Both the position numbers and the translations under genes were made by a program. This document shows positions 1-7,383 of a stretch of 33,480 bases of DNA, piece after piece. How positions within the stretch are numbered: the first letter of the stretch is position 1; every line of letters starts with the position of its first letter. This DNA is from an uncultured Armatimonadota bacterium (lineage in GTDB: Bacteria; Armatimonadota; Fimbriimonadia; Fimbriimonadales; Fimbriimonadaceae): assembly GCA_903833215.1 (NCBI GenBank), contig CAILEM010000117.1, positions 1 through 33,480 on the forward strand, given 5' to 3'. Below the pieces are notes generated by a model that made no database searches, had not been told where the DNA came from, and saw nothing but the letters and a program-made list of their open reading frames with translations.

Positions 1-234
1 GGTGTGAGGTTCGGAAGAAAACTGGTCGCGGTTACCGACATGAGCGGTGCGAAATCGCTCGGGGACGAGGATTTCGACAACTTGCGGCTGAAGGTCATCG
101 GCCAGATAGCCGAAGAGCTTTGTCGTTTGAGAGTTCACCAGGACAATCGTGCCTGATACATCCGCGATGACCATTGCATCAGGGGCTGAATTGAGCAGTT
201 CTCGAAACAGGGAATCCCCAATCTTCGTTGGCAT
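1..234 (-). CDS. PAS-domain sensor protein, N-terminal part (runs off left edge)
   Basis: The first 78 residues of a minus-strand gene that continues beyond the window. The frame is open from ATG at 234 to base 1. It reads as a classic PAS domain starting about residue 10: FRELLNSAPDAMVIAD, then G-TIVLVNSQTTKLFGY, then the VEILVPERFR stretch. PAS domains of this type sense a ligand, redox state or light and usually sit in front of a histidine kinase, a GGDEF domain or a PP2C phosphatase. The output domain lies outside the window, so the class of signalling protein is not known. There is no signal peptide or membrane segment at the N-terminus, so this part is cytoplasmic. The Shine-Dalgarno is weak. 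Confidence 0.75.
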   Translation of the reverse strand, partial: MPTKIGDSLFRELLNSAPDAMVIADVSGTIVLVNSQTTKLFGYLADDLQPQVVEILVPERFRTAHVGNRDQFSSEPHT

Positions 235-834
235 ATCGACTCTTGGTAAGCTTACTTCCTGGCAGACACTGAGTTCCTAGACAATTCGGTTAGTGCGTTG
301 CTACCGTTTCCTCTACGTTACAAGATTCATCGCAATGCATTAACGATCTATCACAGAATCGTCACCGTTCAATTACCTGTTTCTGCGTCTGTCACCTTTA
401 GTGAAGCCACTATCATGACGTACAGGGACGTCGGATAGCGATAGTTGCCATCGCGTCATCCACCCAAGGCTCTTTATCCGCGAAACACATCAGTCTCGGG
501 TATATCACCGAGTGACCAATGGGTGAGGATCAGGGTTCCCGTCCAAACGACTGAGAATATCGTAACTGCGTAGTGCTGGGCACAATTCCGCCGGATGTAC
601 GAAGTGGCCTTCAGCCCTAGTCAGCTATACATCGCAGAGGAGCTGAACCAACTGGATACTTCTTAATCGTCGAAAGATAAAGCGTAGATTTCAGTTTTCC
701 TTCTTTGGCAATTTGGGAAGTCTATGCCATGATAAAGTGCAATGATCATAGTCCCGCCTAGAAGCATGTTGACCGGACGAAGCCAGCCGATGGCAGCAGA
801 CAGAGGCCTCGCTGGAGTACCCGTCAACCTGGGG
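235..834. other. Intergenic stretch, no convincing gene
   Basis: About 600 bases with no convincing gene. The one structure noted is an interrupted inverted repeat at 409-445 (ACTATC/GATAGT outside, GACGT/ACGTC inside) with no T-tract, so it is not an obvious terminator. A 23-codon frame at 595-666 looks protein-like but has no start signal. A T-rich patch around 690-720 precedes the pseudopilin gene. Confidence 0.5.
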
Positions 835-1518
835 ATGAGGCCACGGGGTTTTACGCTCATTGAGTTACTGGTGGTGATCGCGATCATAGCGATTCTTGCC
901 GCACTCCTCTTTCCTGTGTTTCAACGAGCTAAGGCCGCAGCAGGTGATTCCGTTTCTATCAGTAATTCTAAGCAATTGGGTCTGGGATTCCAACTCTATT
1001 TGGACGACAACGATGACGTTTACCCGCAGGCACCCGACGGTACCCCCGGCATTGGGCTTAATGGAGGTTGGATCTTTTACTCTGTTTTTGGAAACACCGA
1101 AGCAGGGACCTTTGACTCCACGAAAGGAAGTATTTACCCCTACGTGAACTCAAAGCCTCTATACCAGTCCAAGGCGGACAAGGACGCTGTGAAATCTGGG
1201 GATTCGTTTGCGATGAACGGATATTTGACGGTCTGGTCAGGGACAGGGATGAATACTTCGAAAAGCGCCACGACCGTTGACAGTCCTTCCAGCACCATGC
1301 TTCTCGGTGAGGAGGGTACCGGCGAACCCCAGTTGCTCTCCTATGGCTACGTGAATGGAACCAACGATGGCTACTTCAATCCGCCAACCGATCATTTTGG
1401 AAAGTTCCATCCGGGTGGAACGGTTATCCTGTATTGCGACGGTCACTCGAAGATCTCGCAGGCTGAAGACCACATGATAATGACGATTTGCGGCTCTCCC
1501 GTTCTGTGCTACCACTAA
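835..1518 (+). CDS. Type IV pseudopilin-like protein with H-X9-DG C-terminal motif
   Basis: Secreted or pilus-like protein of the family with a prepilin cleavage/methylation N-terminus (DUF1559/SBP_bac_10-like), abundant in Planctomycetota and Armatimonadota. From ATG 835 the protein starts [20 protein letters not shown]. That gives a short basic leader, the G|F prepilin peptidase site, Glu at +5 and a roughly 20-residue hydrophobic helix. The C-terminus has [12 protein letters not shown], which fits the H-X9-DG processing-associated motif. The start is ambiguous. ATG 742 is in frame and has a GATAAA five bases upstream, but it would add 31 residues ahead of the leader. ATG 835 gives the canonical leader, so I prefer it. 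No pilus assembly genes lie nearby, so this is an orphan pseudopilin. Its real role is unknown. Confidence 0.85.
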   Translation: MRPRGFTLIELLVVIAIIAILAALLFPVFQRAKAAAGDSVSISNSKQLGLGFQLYLDDNDDVYPQAPDGTPGIGLNGGWIFYSVFGNTEAGTFDSTKGSIYPYVNSKPLYQSKADKDAVKSGDSFAMNGYLTVWSGTGMNTSKSATTVDSPSSTMLLGEEGTGEPQLLSYGYVNGTNDGYFNPPTDHFGKFHPGGTVILYCDGHSKISQAEDHMIMTICGSPVLCYH

Positions 1519-1544
1519 AAAATGCCAAAATTGGCGGGGTCATC

Positions 1545-2864
1545 CTATTGGGCGGATACCCGGAGTTCACCGGGGCCAGCGTGGGTGATGCCGCCGCCGC
1601 CGCATCGATCAAAGAACCGAACTGAAAGCACGTTTCTGCCGGGTCTGACTAACTTGCCGGGAATTGCGTATGTGCGAGGTTTCCAGAGCCAATATGGGTC
1701 GTCGGTAGTCGTTCGTCCTACTTCTACCCCGTTGAAGTACGTGTAATCAAGGGATTCAACGAGCCCCAAATTTACGATCAAGTCTCGGCCGCCAAGTCGG
1801 TTGGGTACGGAGACGTCCTTTCTCATGACGGTGTCTCCGCTCCATCGATCTCCCGACCAATCGCCTACCCACTTCGTTCTCCACATGGGAACGGGTACTT
1901 CTTGCCAAGTTTTGTCGTCGAATTTGGGAAGAGTCGCGGACCTGGCCTCGGCAGAAGGACCTGGATCGTCGTGGCACACTCCGTCGGCCTTAATCTTGTC
2001 TACGAATTTCGCCCGCCATTTACCGGCAAGATCAAAAGTCCAAGACGGCTCCTTCTGCGGGTGCCCCCTGACAGCATCCCAGTAACGCAACGTCTCATCG
2101 CGGAAGTCCCGGTCGTCGTGCTCAAGCCCGGGCCAGGCGACAGCTTTAACCCTAAACCCGATGCTCCTCAGAGCATCAGCTGTGGCGGTTCCATCATTCT
2201 TGAATTTCTCATCATTGAGTCCTCTGCCCAAAAACAGTGCGATATTCGGTGCATGCCGCCTGAGGTTGTCAATGTCTGTGAAGGTGGCCACAGACAGTTC
2301 CTTGGACCAGCCATATCCATATAGTCCGAGAAATGCGGTTCGCTCAGGGATGCGCGAAACCAGAGACATTGCCAATTCAGCTCCCGCCGATGTACCAAAG
2401 ACCACGAGTTTATTTCCTTCTACATGGTAGTTCTCACAGACTTCATCGATGACCTGCACAATGGCTTGTGGGTCTTTGTCGTACTCCCAGTAGGCAAGGT
2501 GCGGTGTCTTGCGGTTTCGTATTTGATGGACGCCTTGGGGAGCCAACAGAATGACCTGCCGCTGTTTTGCATACCAATACCACTCACATAACGCATCTTC
2601 AGATGCGCCCGCGATGCCGTGTAAGGTTATCCAAAGCTCATACTTTTTCGTTGGAGCGTAATCTGGAGGGACAAGGAGGAGATACCTGGCTTCCGGCCGT
2701 GTCGCAACGTGGAACTCAATTGCGCCGTCCACCCGGCCCGACCACACTTTTGAGTAGAGGTCCCTTTGATTTGGGTGAGTACATCCCATCAAAATAAATA
2801 TGAGGACTGTAGCCGCGAGTTTAGTGAATGTGGTCAAATCGGCGCTAGGATTCGTTGTGTTCAT
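1545..2864 (-). CDS. Lipoprotein alpha/beta-hydrolase (esterase) with C-terminal galactose-binding-like domain
   Basis: About 439 residues. The N-terminus is a lipoprotein signal peptide (hydrophobic stretch ending LMGC), so the enzyme is probably anchored in the periplasm or outer membrane. The alpha/beta-hydrolase core follows: LHGIAG oxyanion region, nucleophile elbow GTSAG (Ser about 159), an Asp in GLND and a His in GLEHDD, a complete-looking triad. This arrangement resembles PHB-depolymerase or feruloyl-esterase-type enzymes. After about residue 280 comes a beta-rich region (WQEVPVPMWR... YFNGVEVG... LVRPGRNVLSVRFFD) typical of the jelly-roll carbohydrate-binding domains of sialate-O-acetylesterases and beta-galactosidases. 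A polysaccharide deacylase is therefore plausible. The in-frame GTG at 2873 is an alternative start; ATG 2864 gives the cleaner signal peptide. The gene is convergent with the pseudopilin gene. Confidence 0.75.
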   Translation of the reverse strand: MNTTNPSADLTTFTKLAATVLIFILMGCTHPNQRDLYSKVWSGRVDGAIEFHVATRPEARYLLLVPPDYAPTKKYELWITLHGIAGASEDALCEWYWYAKQRQVILLAPQGVHQIRNRKTPHLAYWEYDKDPQAIVQVIDEVCENYHVEGNKLVVFGTSAGAELAMSLVSRIPERTAFLGLYGYGWSKELSVATFTDIDNLRRHAPNIALFLGRGLNDEKFKNDGTATADALRSIGFRVKAVAWPGLEHDDRDFRDETLRYWDAVRGHPQKEPSWTFDLAGKWRAKFVDKIKADGVCHDDPGPSAEARSATLPKFDDKTWQEVPVPMWRTKWVGDWSGDRWSGDTVMRKDVSVPNRLGGRDLIVNLGLVESLDYTYFNGVEVGRTTTDDPYWLWKPRTYAIPGKLVRPGRNVLSVRFFDRCGGGGITHAGPGELRVSAQ

Positions 2865-2891
2865 TGAAATCACATCGAGTGTTAATCTTGC

Positions 2892-2897
2892 ATTATA
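2892..2897 (-). promoter_or_regulatory. Consensus -10 box for the lipoprotein esterase
   Basis: On the minus strand the bases read TATAAT, a perfect -10 hexamer. It is placed so that transcription would begin about 2885, giving a leader of roughly 12 (GTG 2873) or 21 (ATG 2864) bases. No good -35 box is visible at 16-18 bases. Confidence 0.45.
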
Positions 2898-3316
2898 TTT
2901 AGTTTGGGCTCGTCAGATTCTAGCCAATACATGCGCATACATGTTGAAAATGTGCGGCGCTCAACCTAGGGGCTACCGGATTAAGCCATCGGACAATAGC
3001 GCTTGCCCCCCAAGCCGTCCTGTTGTTATGTTTGTCGATTGCTTTCATTGCCCGAACAAAATGGACTTGAGCCTTCTTGACGGTAAGTCAATAGCAAAGT
3101 CTTATGGTGCCGCAATTGCACGTTCCAAACCTATCATTATCTAAATCAAGAAGACGATGATAATGTGGCTATTTTCATTGACGCTAAACCTTGGACATGG
3201 AAATCCCCACTTGCCCAGCAGCAAGAAAGCTTCCAACCTTCAGGGCACACCGACTTGGGGAACTTTTTGTAGATGCTCAAGAAATGCATAGAGCAATTAG
3301 GTTCTGCTTTCGGTTC
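2898..3316. other. Intergenic stretch between divergent units, no gene seen
   Basis: About 420 bases between the divergent esterase and the cysteine-rich protein cluster. One reading frame across it is long (2800-3144, plus strand), but it starts inside the esterase gene, has no ribosome binding site and no recognisable protein character. The promoter of the downstream cluster should lie here. A GATAAT at 3159-3164 is a weak candidate. Confidence 0.4.
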
Positions 3317-3324
3317 AAAGGAGG
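3317..3324 (+). promoter_or_regulatory. Strong Shine-Dalgarno that fixes a TTG start
   Basis: AAAGGAGG, a near-perfect anti-16S match, ends five bases before an in-frame TTG at 3330. The upstream ATG at 3273 has no such signal and would put 19 charged residues before the signal peptide. This site therefore decides the start of the cysteine-rich secreted protein. Confidence 0.75.
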
Positions 3325-3329
3325 ATCTC

Positions 3330-3746
3330 TTGCTTCATCTCAAGACTAATGCCATTAGACGTCGCGTCGTTGTTACAACAAGTGCCCTGATCTGCTTCTT
3401 GGCCGTGCCGATGAGTTTCGGGTCCCAGAACGGAGTGCCATTTCAAAACGACATAGTGCCGACATTGGCCAATATCAACCACTCCCACTGCACGACACCC
3501 ACATACTCGTGCGAAAATCACGATTGTGTTACGGGCATGCAGATTAATATCCCTTGGTTGAGCTTCGGTGTCTGCTGTTCGGTAGTGACGGGCGGAGGAA
3601 CCCAGATCAAAACGTGTCAACCTGCCGAGGGAGCACTTACGTGCTGGCCATATTGGAATCAGTGTTCAACCGAGACCATTATGCTAGGCGGTTGCCCTGG
3701 CACATCGACCGTGGCGACAATCAAGCTCTACTCGATTGCCTGTTAG
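3330..3746 (+). CDS. Small secreted cysteine-rich protein, function unknown
   Basis: 138 residues from the TTG start chosen by the AAAGGAGG site. The N-terminus is a textbook Sec signal peptide: a basic patch (HLKTNAIRRR), a hydrophobic core (VVVTTSALICFLAVPM) and a small-residue cut region (SFGS). The mature part is about 105 residues with 10 cysteines. They include a CC pair in SFGVCCSVV, a TCQ...TCW...QCS...GGC series and a cysteine as the very last residue. An even number of cysteines in an exported protein suggests up to five disulphides. I do not recognise the family. It is the first gene of a five-gene same-strand run with a LolA-like protein, two DUF1573 proteins and an O-antigen-ligase-like protein. 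It could be a secreted substrate handled by those neighbours, a toxin-like or adhesive peptide, or a surface structural protein; the sequence does not decide. Confidence 0.65.
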   Translation: MLHLKTNAIRRRVVVTTSALICFLAVPMSFGSQNGVPFQNDIVPTLANINHSHCTTPTYSCENHDCVTGMQINIPWLSFGVCCSVVTGGGTQIKTCQPAEGALTCWPYWNQCSTETIMLGGCPGTSTVATIKLYSIAC

Positions 3747-3751
3747 CGTTC

Positions 3752-3798
3752 TAGAAGGAGGCATCTGCAGATTGACGGTTAGGCTGCGCCCCCTTCTA
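3752..3798 (+). promoter_or_regulatory. Stem-loop holding an unused Shine-Dalgarno-like sequence
   Basis: The 3752-3762 arm pairs with 3788-3798 (11 positions, one A-C mismatch), and GCAG 3767-3770 can pair with CTGC 3784-3787 inside. The left arm contains AGAAGGAGG but no sensible reading frame follows it. There is no T-tract, so it is not a standard intrinsic terminator. It lies between the cysteine-rich protein gene and the next gene, where it could stabilise or process the mRNA and set unequal expression. Confidence 0.4.
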
Positions 3799-3852
3799 AA
3801 ATGAATAAATGCGCTCCCAACGGCGCACGATCGCGCCCCTTGCAGATACATC

Positions 3853-4905
3853 ATGAAAATGAAAGTAAGTGTCGGCCATAGAATTCTAGTTTGCGGTGTT
3901 GTCGGCAGTATTCTTCTGCCAATGAGCCCGATTGCATACTCGCAAGCACCAAAACCAACAGTTGACCTGTTGCTTGCAAGTTGGAAGAAGCTGAGCCGCC
4001 AACTAAAGAGCGTGACCAAGTACGAAATCAATGGGTCATATACGCACGTTGCTTATTTGAAACAAACCTTGCGGGACGACGTAAATTGGAGAATCCTAAG
4101 AGATGGAGTGAAACTCCATTGGAGGTTCACGAGAACTTCATCGTACCAGCCCAAGGACATTGATGAAGCTGCATTCGACGGACTTCAATGGTACTCATCC
4201 GACCGAATCTCTTTGCCCGGTGTCGTGAGCCAAGGGCAGATTTGGACCGACCCCGTTCTAAAGATGGGCGAATTGCCGACAGACAAAATGCGGGCGGTTT
4301 CAATCGCCTATCCGTTCGATTTGAACCAACTCGTTGACCAACCCATTAAGTTTCTGGGCGGCTCACTTCCAGACGTGTTCCGCGAACGGGAAGGCGATCT
4401 TTCGGTAACAAACTCGGTTGGGAAACAGGCTCAGGACTTTACATTGTCTTTTAAGTCTAAGACCCCCCAGAACAATTTGCCGACAGCCGTGTACTTCACT
4501 GATATTGAAGATAAGTTTGTGCCAAGAGCCTTTTTATCTACACGTCCGGGTGTAAGTGTAATTCTGCAGTACACGGGATTTCAGACAATCGATTCCGTCG
4601 CCATACCCAATAGCTGGACTGAACAAGCATACACCGTCGACAGCGCAGGTAAAAGTACTCTCGTCGTTAAAAACACGGGCCGCTTTCAAGTTAGTCTGCC
4701 CCAACATATTCCTGACGACAACTTCCGCCTCACGTTCGACAAGTCAATGGCGGTCTACTCCCAAAAAACTGGAGATGTAGTGAGCCCGGAACAAATTTCG
4801 CATCGGCCTAAAGTGGCGAAAAGAGGAACCCTCGGCCTGATTATCGGGATAGTCGTGATCGCATTTGTCGCCATCGCCTTGGTTATCAGGCTGCGAAAGC
4901 GATAG
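3853..4905 (+). CDS. Periplasmic LolA/DUF2092-like protein with C-terminal membrane anchor (uncertain family)
   Basis: 350 residues. An N-terminal signal peptide (MKMKVSVGHRILVCGVVGSI..., ending about PIAYSQA) is followed by a region LLASWKKLSRQLKSVTKYEINGS. This resembles the start of LolA/LolB-fold proteins, in which a helix precedes a half-barrel. The rest is beta-rich with no catalytic motif. The C-terminus carries a single membrane helix (GLIIGIVVIAFVAIALVI) with a basic RLRKR tail, so the protein is probably anchored with its bulk in the periplasm. Family assignment is by general appearance only. It sits 106 bases after the cysteine-rich protein gene and 80 bases before the DUF1573 lipoprotein gene, all on one strand, which suggests a shared operon and perhaps a chaperone or lipid-handling role. 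The ATG has only a weak ribosome binding site. Confidence 0.5.
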   Translation: MKMKVSVGHRILVCGVVGSILLPMSPIAYSQAPKPTVDLLLASWKKLSRQLKSVTKYEINGSYTHVAYLKQTLRDDVNWRILRDGVKLHWRFTRTSSYQPKDIDEAAFDGLQWYSSDRISLPGVVSQGQIWTDPVLKMGELPTDKMRAVSIAYPFDLNQLVDQPIKFLGGSLPDVFREREGDLSVTNSVGKQAQDFTLSFKSKTPQNNLPTAVYFTDIEDKFVPRAFLSTRPGVSVILQYTGFQTIDSVAIPNSWTEQAYTVDSAGKSTLVVKNTGRFQVSLPQHIPDDNFRLTFDKSMAVYSQKTGDVVSPEQISHRPKVAKRGTLGLIIGIVVIAFVAIALVIRLRKR

Positions 4906-4985
4906 CTATTCGAAAACCTTGGTGAGCGCAATACTCTTGCTTGGCATGGCTCTCGGTCAGTAATCTGCCAGCAGGAAGGTGTTAT

Positions 4986-6050
4986 TTGAAGAAAGATATG
5001 AGTTCATACCACAAACCTCCAAGAAACACCGTTCCTCTTACCGTACGTAGACGCCGAATCTTCGCTACCTGTATACTGCAGATTGTTTCTTTTATCATTT
5101 TGTCTAGCTGCAACGGCACAAAAGGTCCTCCGCAGCTAATGGGCACAGAGAGATTATCAGCGTTAAGTAGTCATGGGTTCTATGCAGAAGATCAAGTTCC
5201 TGGAACGATTGAAGGTTCTACTGAAATCTCTAACACCGGATCCGCAGCCATCGGTCCACTTGAACTTAGCACATCTTGTGGTTGCCTTACACTCGACGGA
5301 CCTTCACGTGCTTTAACTTTGGCGGCACATCAGAAGTTTGCAGTAAGATTCCGATACCAAGTCGGGCTTTTGGGGAAGCAAACCCAAACGATTTTCGTCC
5401 GAAGAGCGGATGTCATCATTTGCCGCATTCCCGTCACCGTCGTGACAGTTGCACCCTTCGTTGACAGCACTAGTAAAAGGGTTGAAATGCCGCCGCTGCG
5501 GCGCGCCTACTCGTCCGCTTGGAGCGCTCCGGCCACATTTCGGCTCAAACTCGGCCAACATGTCAAGCTAGTGCGCCTCAAGACCTCGTGCTCGTGGATT
5601 AAGCTAGAGCAGAAAGCAGAGGGAGGAGAACTTGTCGGGACGGTCAGGGCGACCCCGAGTGCTGACGAGGGACCCTATAACGCTCCGGTTTCCGTCTATT
5701 ACTCGACAGCACGATCCGAAGGGATGACGACGATTTCATTCACAGGATCGATTACTTCGGATTTGATTTCGACTCCAGAAACTTTGGATTGGGGAATAGT
5801 TTCACTTACGAAGCCGTCGCCTGAGCTAGTGGCTAGTATTTCTTGGAAGAAGATGAACTGGAGAAGCTTGACGGTTCAGTCGACGTCGAAAGATATTTTG
5901 ACTCGTGTAATCTCCAATGGGCCCGAATCTTTGTCACTGGGCGTTCGGTTGCGGCAGCACACCACAGGTAATTTAAAATGTTGTCTTAAAATACTGGTCC
6001 TAAAGCACCTAGTTGCGGTGATTCCTATTAGGGCATACGTTATAAAGTGA
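4986..6050 (+). CDS. DUF1573-domain lipoprotein
   Basis: About 354 residues from TTG 4986, which has AGGAAGG six bases upstream. ATG 4998 is the alternative start. The N-terminus has four arginines, a hydrophobic segment and a lipobox LSSC (Cys 42 from the TTG), so it is a probable lipoprotein. The first folded part has the DUF1573 hallmark: an Ig-like immunoglobulin-type repeat EISNTGSAAIGPLELSTSCGC with the Cys-Gly-Cys pair (about residues 98-100), then a FRYQVG.LGKQTQTIFV strand. A second beta region contains a lone cysteine in KTSCSWI, so it may be a diverged copy of the domain. A third beta region follows (LDWGIVSLTKPSPE). DUF1573 proteins are exported Ig-like (ASPM-SPD-2-Hydin-type) domains of unsettled function. 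It lies 44 bases upstream of the O-antigen-ligase-like gene. Confidence 0.7.
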   Translation: MKKDMSSYHKPPRNTVPLTVRRRRIFATCILQIVSFIILSSCNGTKGPPQLMGTERLSALSSHGFYAEDQVPGTIEGSTEISNTGSAAIGPLELSTSCGCLTLDGPSRALTLAAHQKFAVRFRYQVGLLGKQTQTIFVRRADVIICRIPVTVVTVAPFVDSTSKRVEMPPLRRAYSSAWSAPATFRLKLGQHVKLVRLKTSCSWIKLEQKAEGGELVGTVRATPSADEGPYNAPVSVYYSTARSEGMTTISFTGSITSDLISTPETLDWGIVSLTKPSPELVASISWKKMNWRSLTVQSTSKDILTRVISNGPESLSLGVRLRQHTTGNLKCCLKILVLKHLVAVIPIRAYVIK

Positions 6051-6094
6051 GAGCGTGGCGTCACTCACAAGAATGGTAGGATCAATAGATTATC

Positions 6095-7375
6095 GTGAGA
6101 CTAAAATCGGAGCGCGTTTCACATCTATTGCCCGTATTATCACAGGCGGCCTGTAGCTCGACGGTTGTCTTTGTGCTTATTGCTGCGCTTTGCCCATTTC
6201 CGCTTCGGGCGGCCCAACCTCTTGGAATCCCATACAGAGGTCTTCAGGAGCTACTTGAGCGCCCTGCCATATCCGGCTTTGTAAGTTGCGTACTAATACT
6301 GACCGTGCTTTCTGTTCTCATTCGGACTCTGACTCCTCCATCTCTGCCTGTAATATGTGTGTCGTTTCTTTGCTGGTTTTCCCTTAGAGGGCAGAACCTG
6401 GCCGACCAGAATATTCTAGTCGGCCAGTGGTTTGTGTTTTTGCTAGCATTCATGCTGCGGGGCAAAGCGCCTCATGCAGTGTTATGCATTTTGCTAGTGA
6501 TCCTGACGTTGCATGTCACCTCAGGGTTAATCCTGTACTGCATAGGTGCGCACCAATTCGTGACGCCAGGGTTCGGGCGGCGCCTCAGTGGGTTATATGA
6601 AAATCCAGACACATTCTACCCTTTAGCAATCTTGTCGCTAGCCTGGTCCCTGACCGTCGGCCTTAGTTCAAGGTTCACGATGAAGTCTCTTTGGTTCTTC
6701 CTGGCCGGATTATCATCTGTCTCCATTGTTTTGACCTTCTCCCGCTCAGCCATTCTTGGGCTGAGCGTGGTGTACGCTCTGCAGAGTTGGAGGCTGTCAT
6801 CGGGTGCCGGAAAGGTATTCATGGTGTGTATCGCCTGTGTGTGCCTACTGTTGTCTGTCTTTGTGCGGAGTCCCAGTAGCAAATTCGCATTCTTTTCAGA
6901 TCGATCTGCAAGAGGTCGAATTGCAATCTGGCATTACTGCATTCTTAAAATTGAGCAGGAACCTTTTGGGGGATTCGGGCTCGAGTCGTTCGAACGGTTG
7001 TCAACCAGTGAGCCCGGGGCGAGTCTGGCGGGCCTTGGAGCTCTTCCATCTGAGAGCAAGAACTTGTTCTTAAATGTTCTGCTGGATCTCGGATTACCAG
7101 GCTTGGCAGCTCTCATAGTGTTTGCAGGGGCGACATTCAAATGTGCTTCTTTGAGGCGATCGATGCCTCCTTACCCGTGGCATGAACGTGCTTTGGATGG
7201 TATTGTGACGATCGCCATGCCCGCACTGTTAGTCTGCGGAGTTTTCGATACACCTTTGTTCTCAGACGCATCGCGTACGCCGGGTTCGATTGCGTTTATG
7301 ACTCTGGCCGGTCTCTGCGTCGGTTACCGTTATCGGCAGAGCTTGGTCCCTGCGGGGTTGTCTGCTTGTCCATAG
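6095..7375 (+). CDS. O-antigen ligase/polymerase (Wzy_C, WaaL-type) family membrane protein
   Basis: 426 residues with a GTG start and about ten hydrophobic segments. The family signature is visible: NPDTFYPLA in the middle, FSRSAILGL (the basic loop helix), then RGRIAIWHYC at about 273-282, EPFGGFGLESF, and ESKNLFLNVLLDLGLPGL near 320-337. Relatives join sugar chains to lipid or protein acceptors on the outer face of the inner membrane. The loop normally reads as a His-Asn-x-x-Leu motif, and the histidine appears replaced by Lys322. It may therefore be a diverged ligase acting on something other than O-antigen. No glycosyltransferase or polysaccharide gene is nearby, which is unusual for this family. 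The downstream DUF1573 gene starts 8 bases after its stop, so translation is probably coupled. Confidence 0.7.
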   Translation: MRLKSERVSHLLPVLSQAACSSTVVFVLIAALCPFPLRAAQPLGIPYRGLQELLERPAISGFVSCVLILTVLSVLIRTLTPPSLPVICVSFLCWFSLRGQNLADQNILVGQWFVFLLAFMLRGKAPHAVLCILLVILTLHVTSGLILYCIGAHQFVTPGFGRRLSGLYENPDTFYPLAILSLAWSLTVGLSSRFTMKSLWFFLAGLSSVSIVLTFSRSAILGLSVVYALQSWRLSSGAGKVFMVCIACVCLLLSVFVRSPSSKFAFFSDRSARGRIAIWHYCILKIEQEPFGGFGLESFERLSTSEPGASLAGLGALPSESKNLFLNVLLDLGLPGLAALIVFAGATFKCASLRRSMPPYPWHERALDGIVTIAMPALLVCGVFDTPLFSDASRTPGSIAFMTLAGLCVGYRYRQSLVPAGLSACP

Positions 7376-7383
7376 CCGCACGT

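Noticed and set aside
595-666. Short plus-strand frame of 23 codons with protein-like composition.
   Set aside because: No ribosome site or promoter, preceded by an in-frame stop at about 571; could be the tail of a lost gene but cannot be supported.
2800-3144. Plus-strand frame of 114 codons.
   Set aside because: Begins inside the esterase gene on the opposite strand, no ribosome site, no domain-like pattern.
3330-3746. Cysteine-rich protein considered as a lanthipeptide or NHLP-type RiPP precursor.
   Set aside because: Typical Sec signal peptide, not a RiPP leader, and no maturase genes (LanM, radical SAM, YcaO) nearby.
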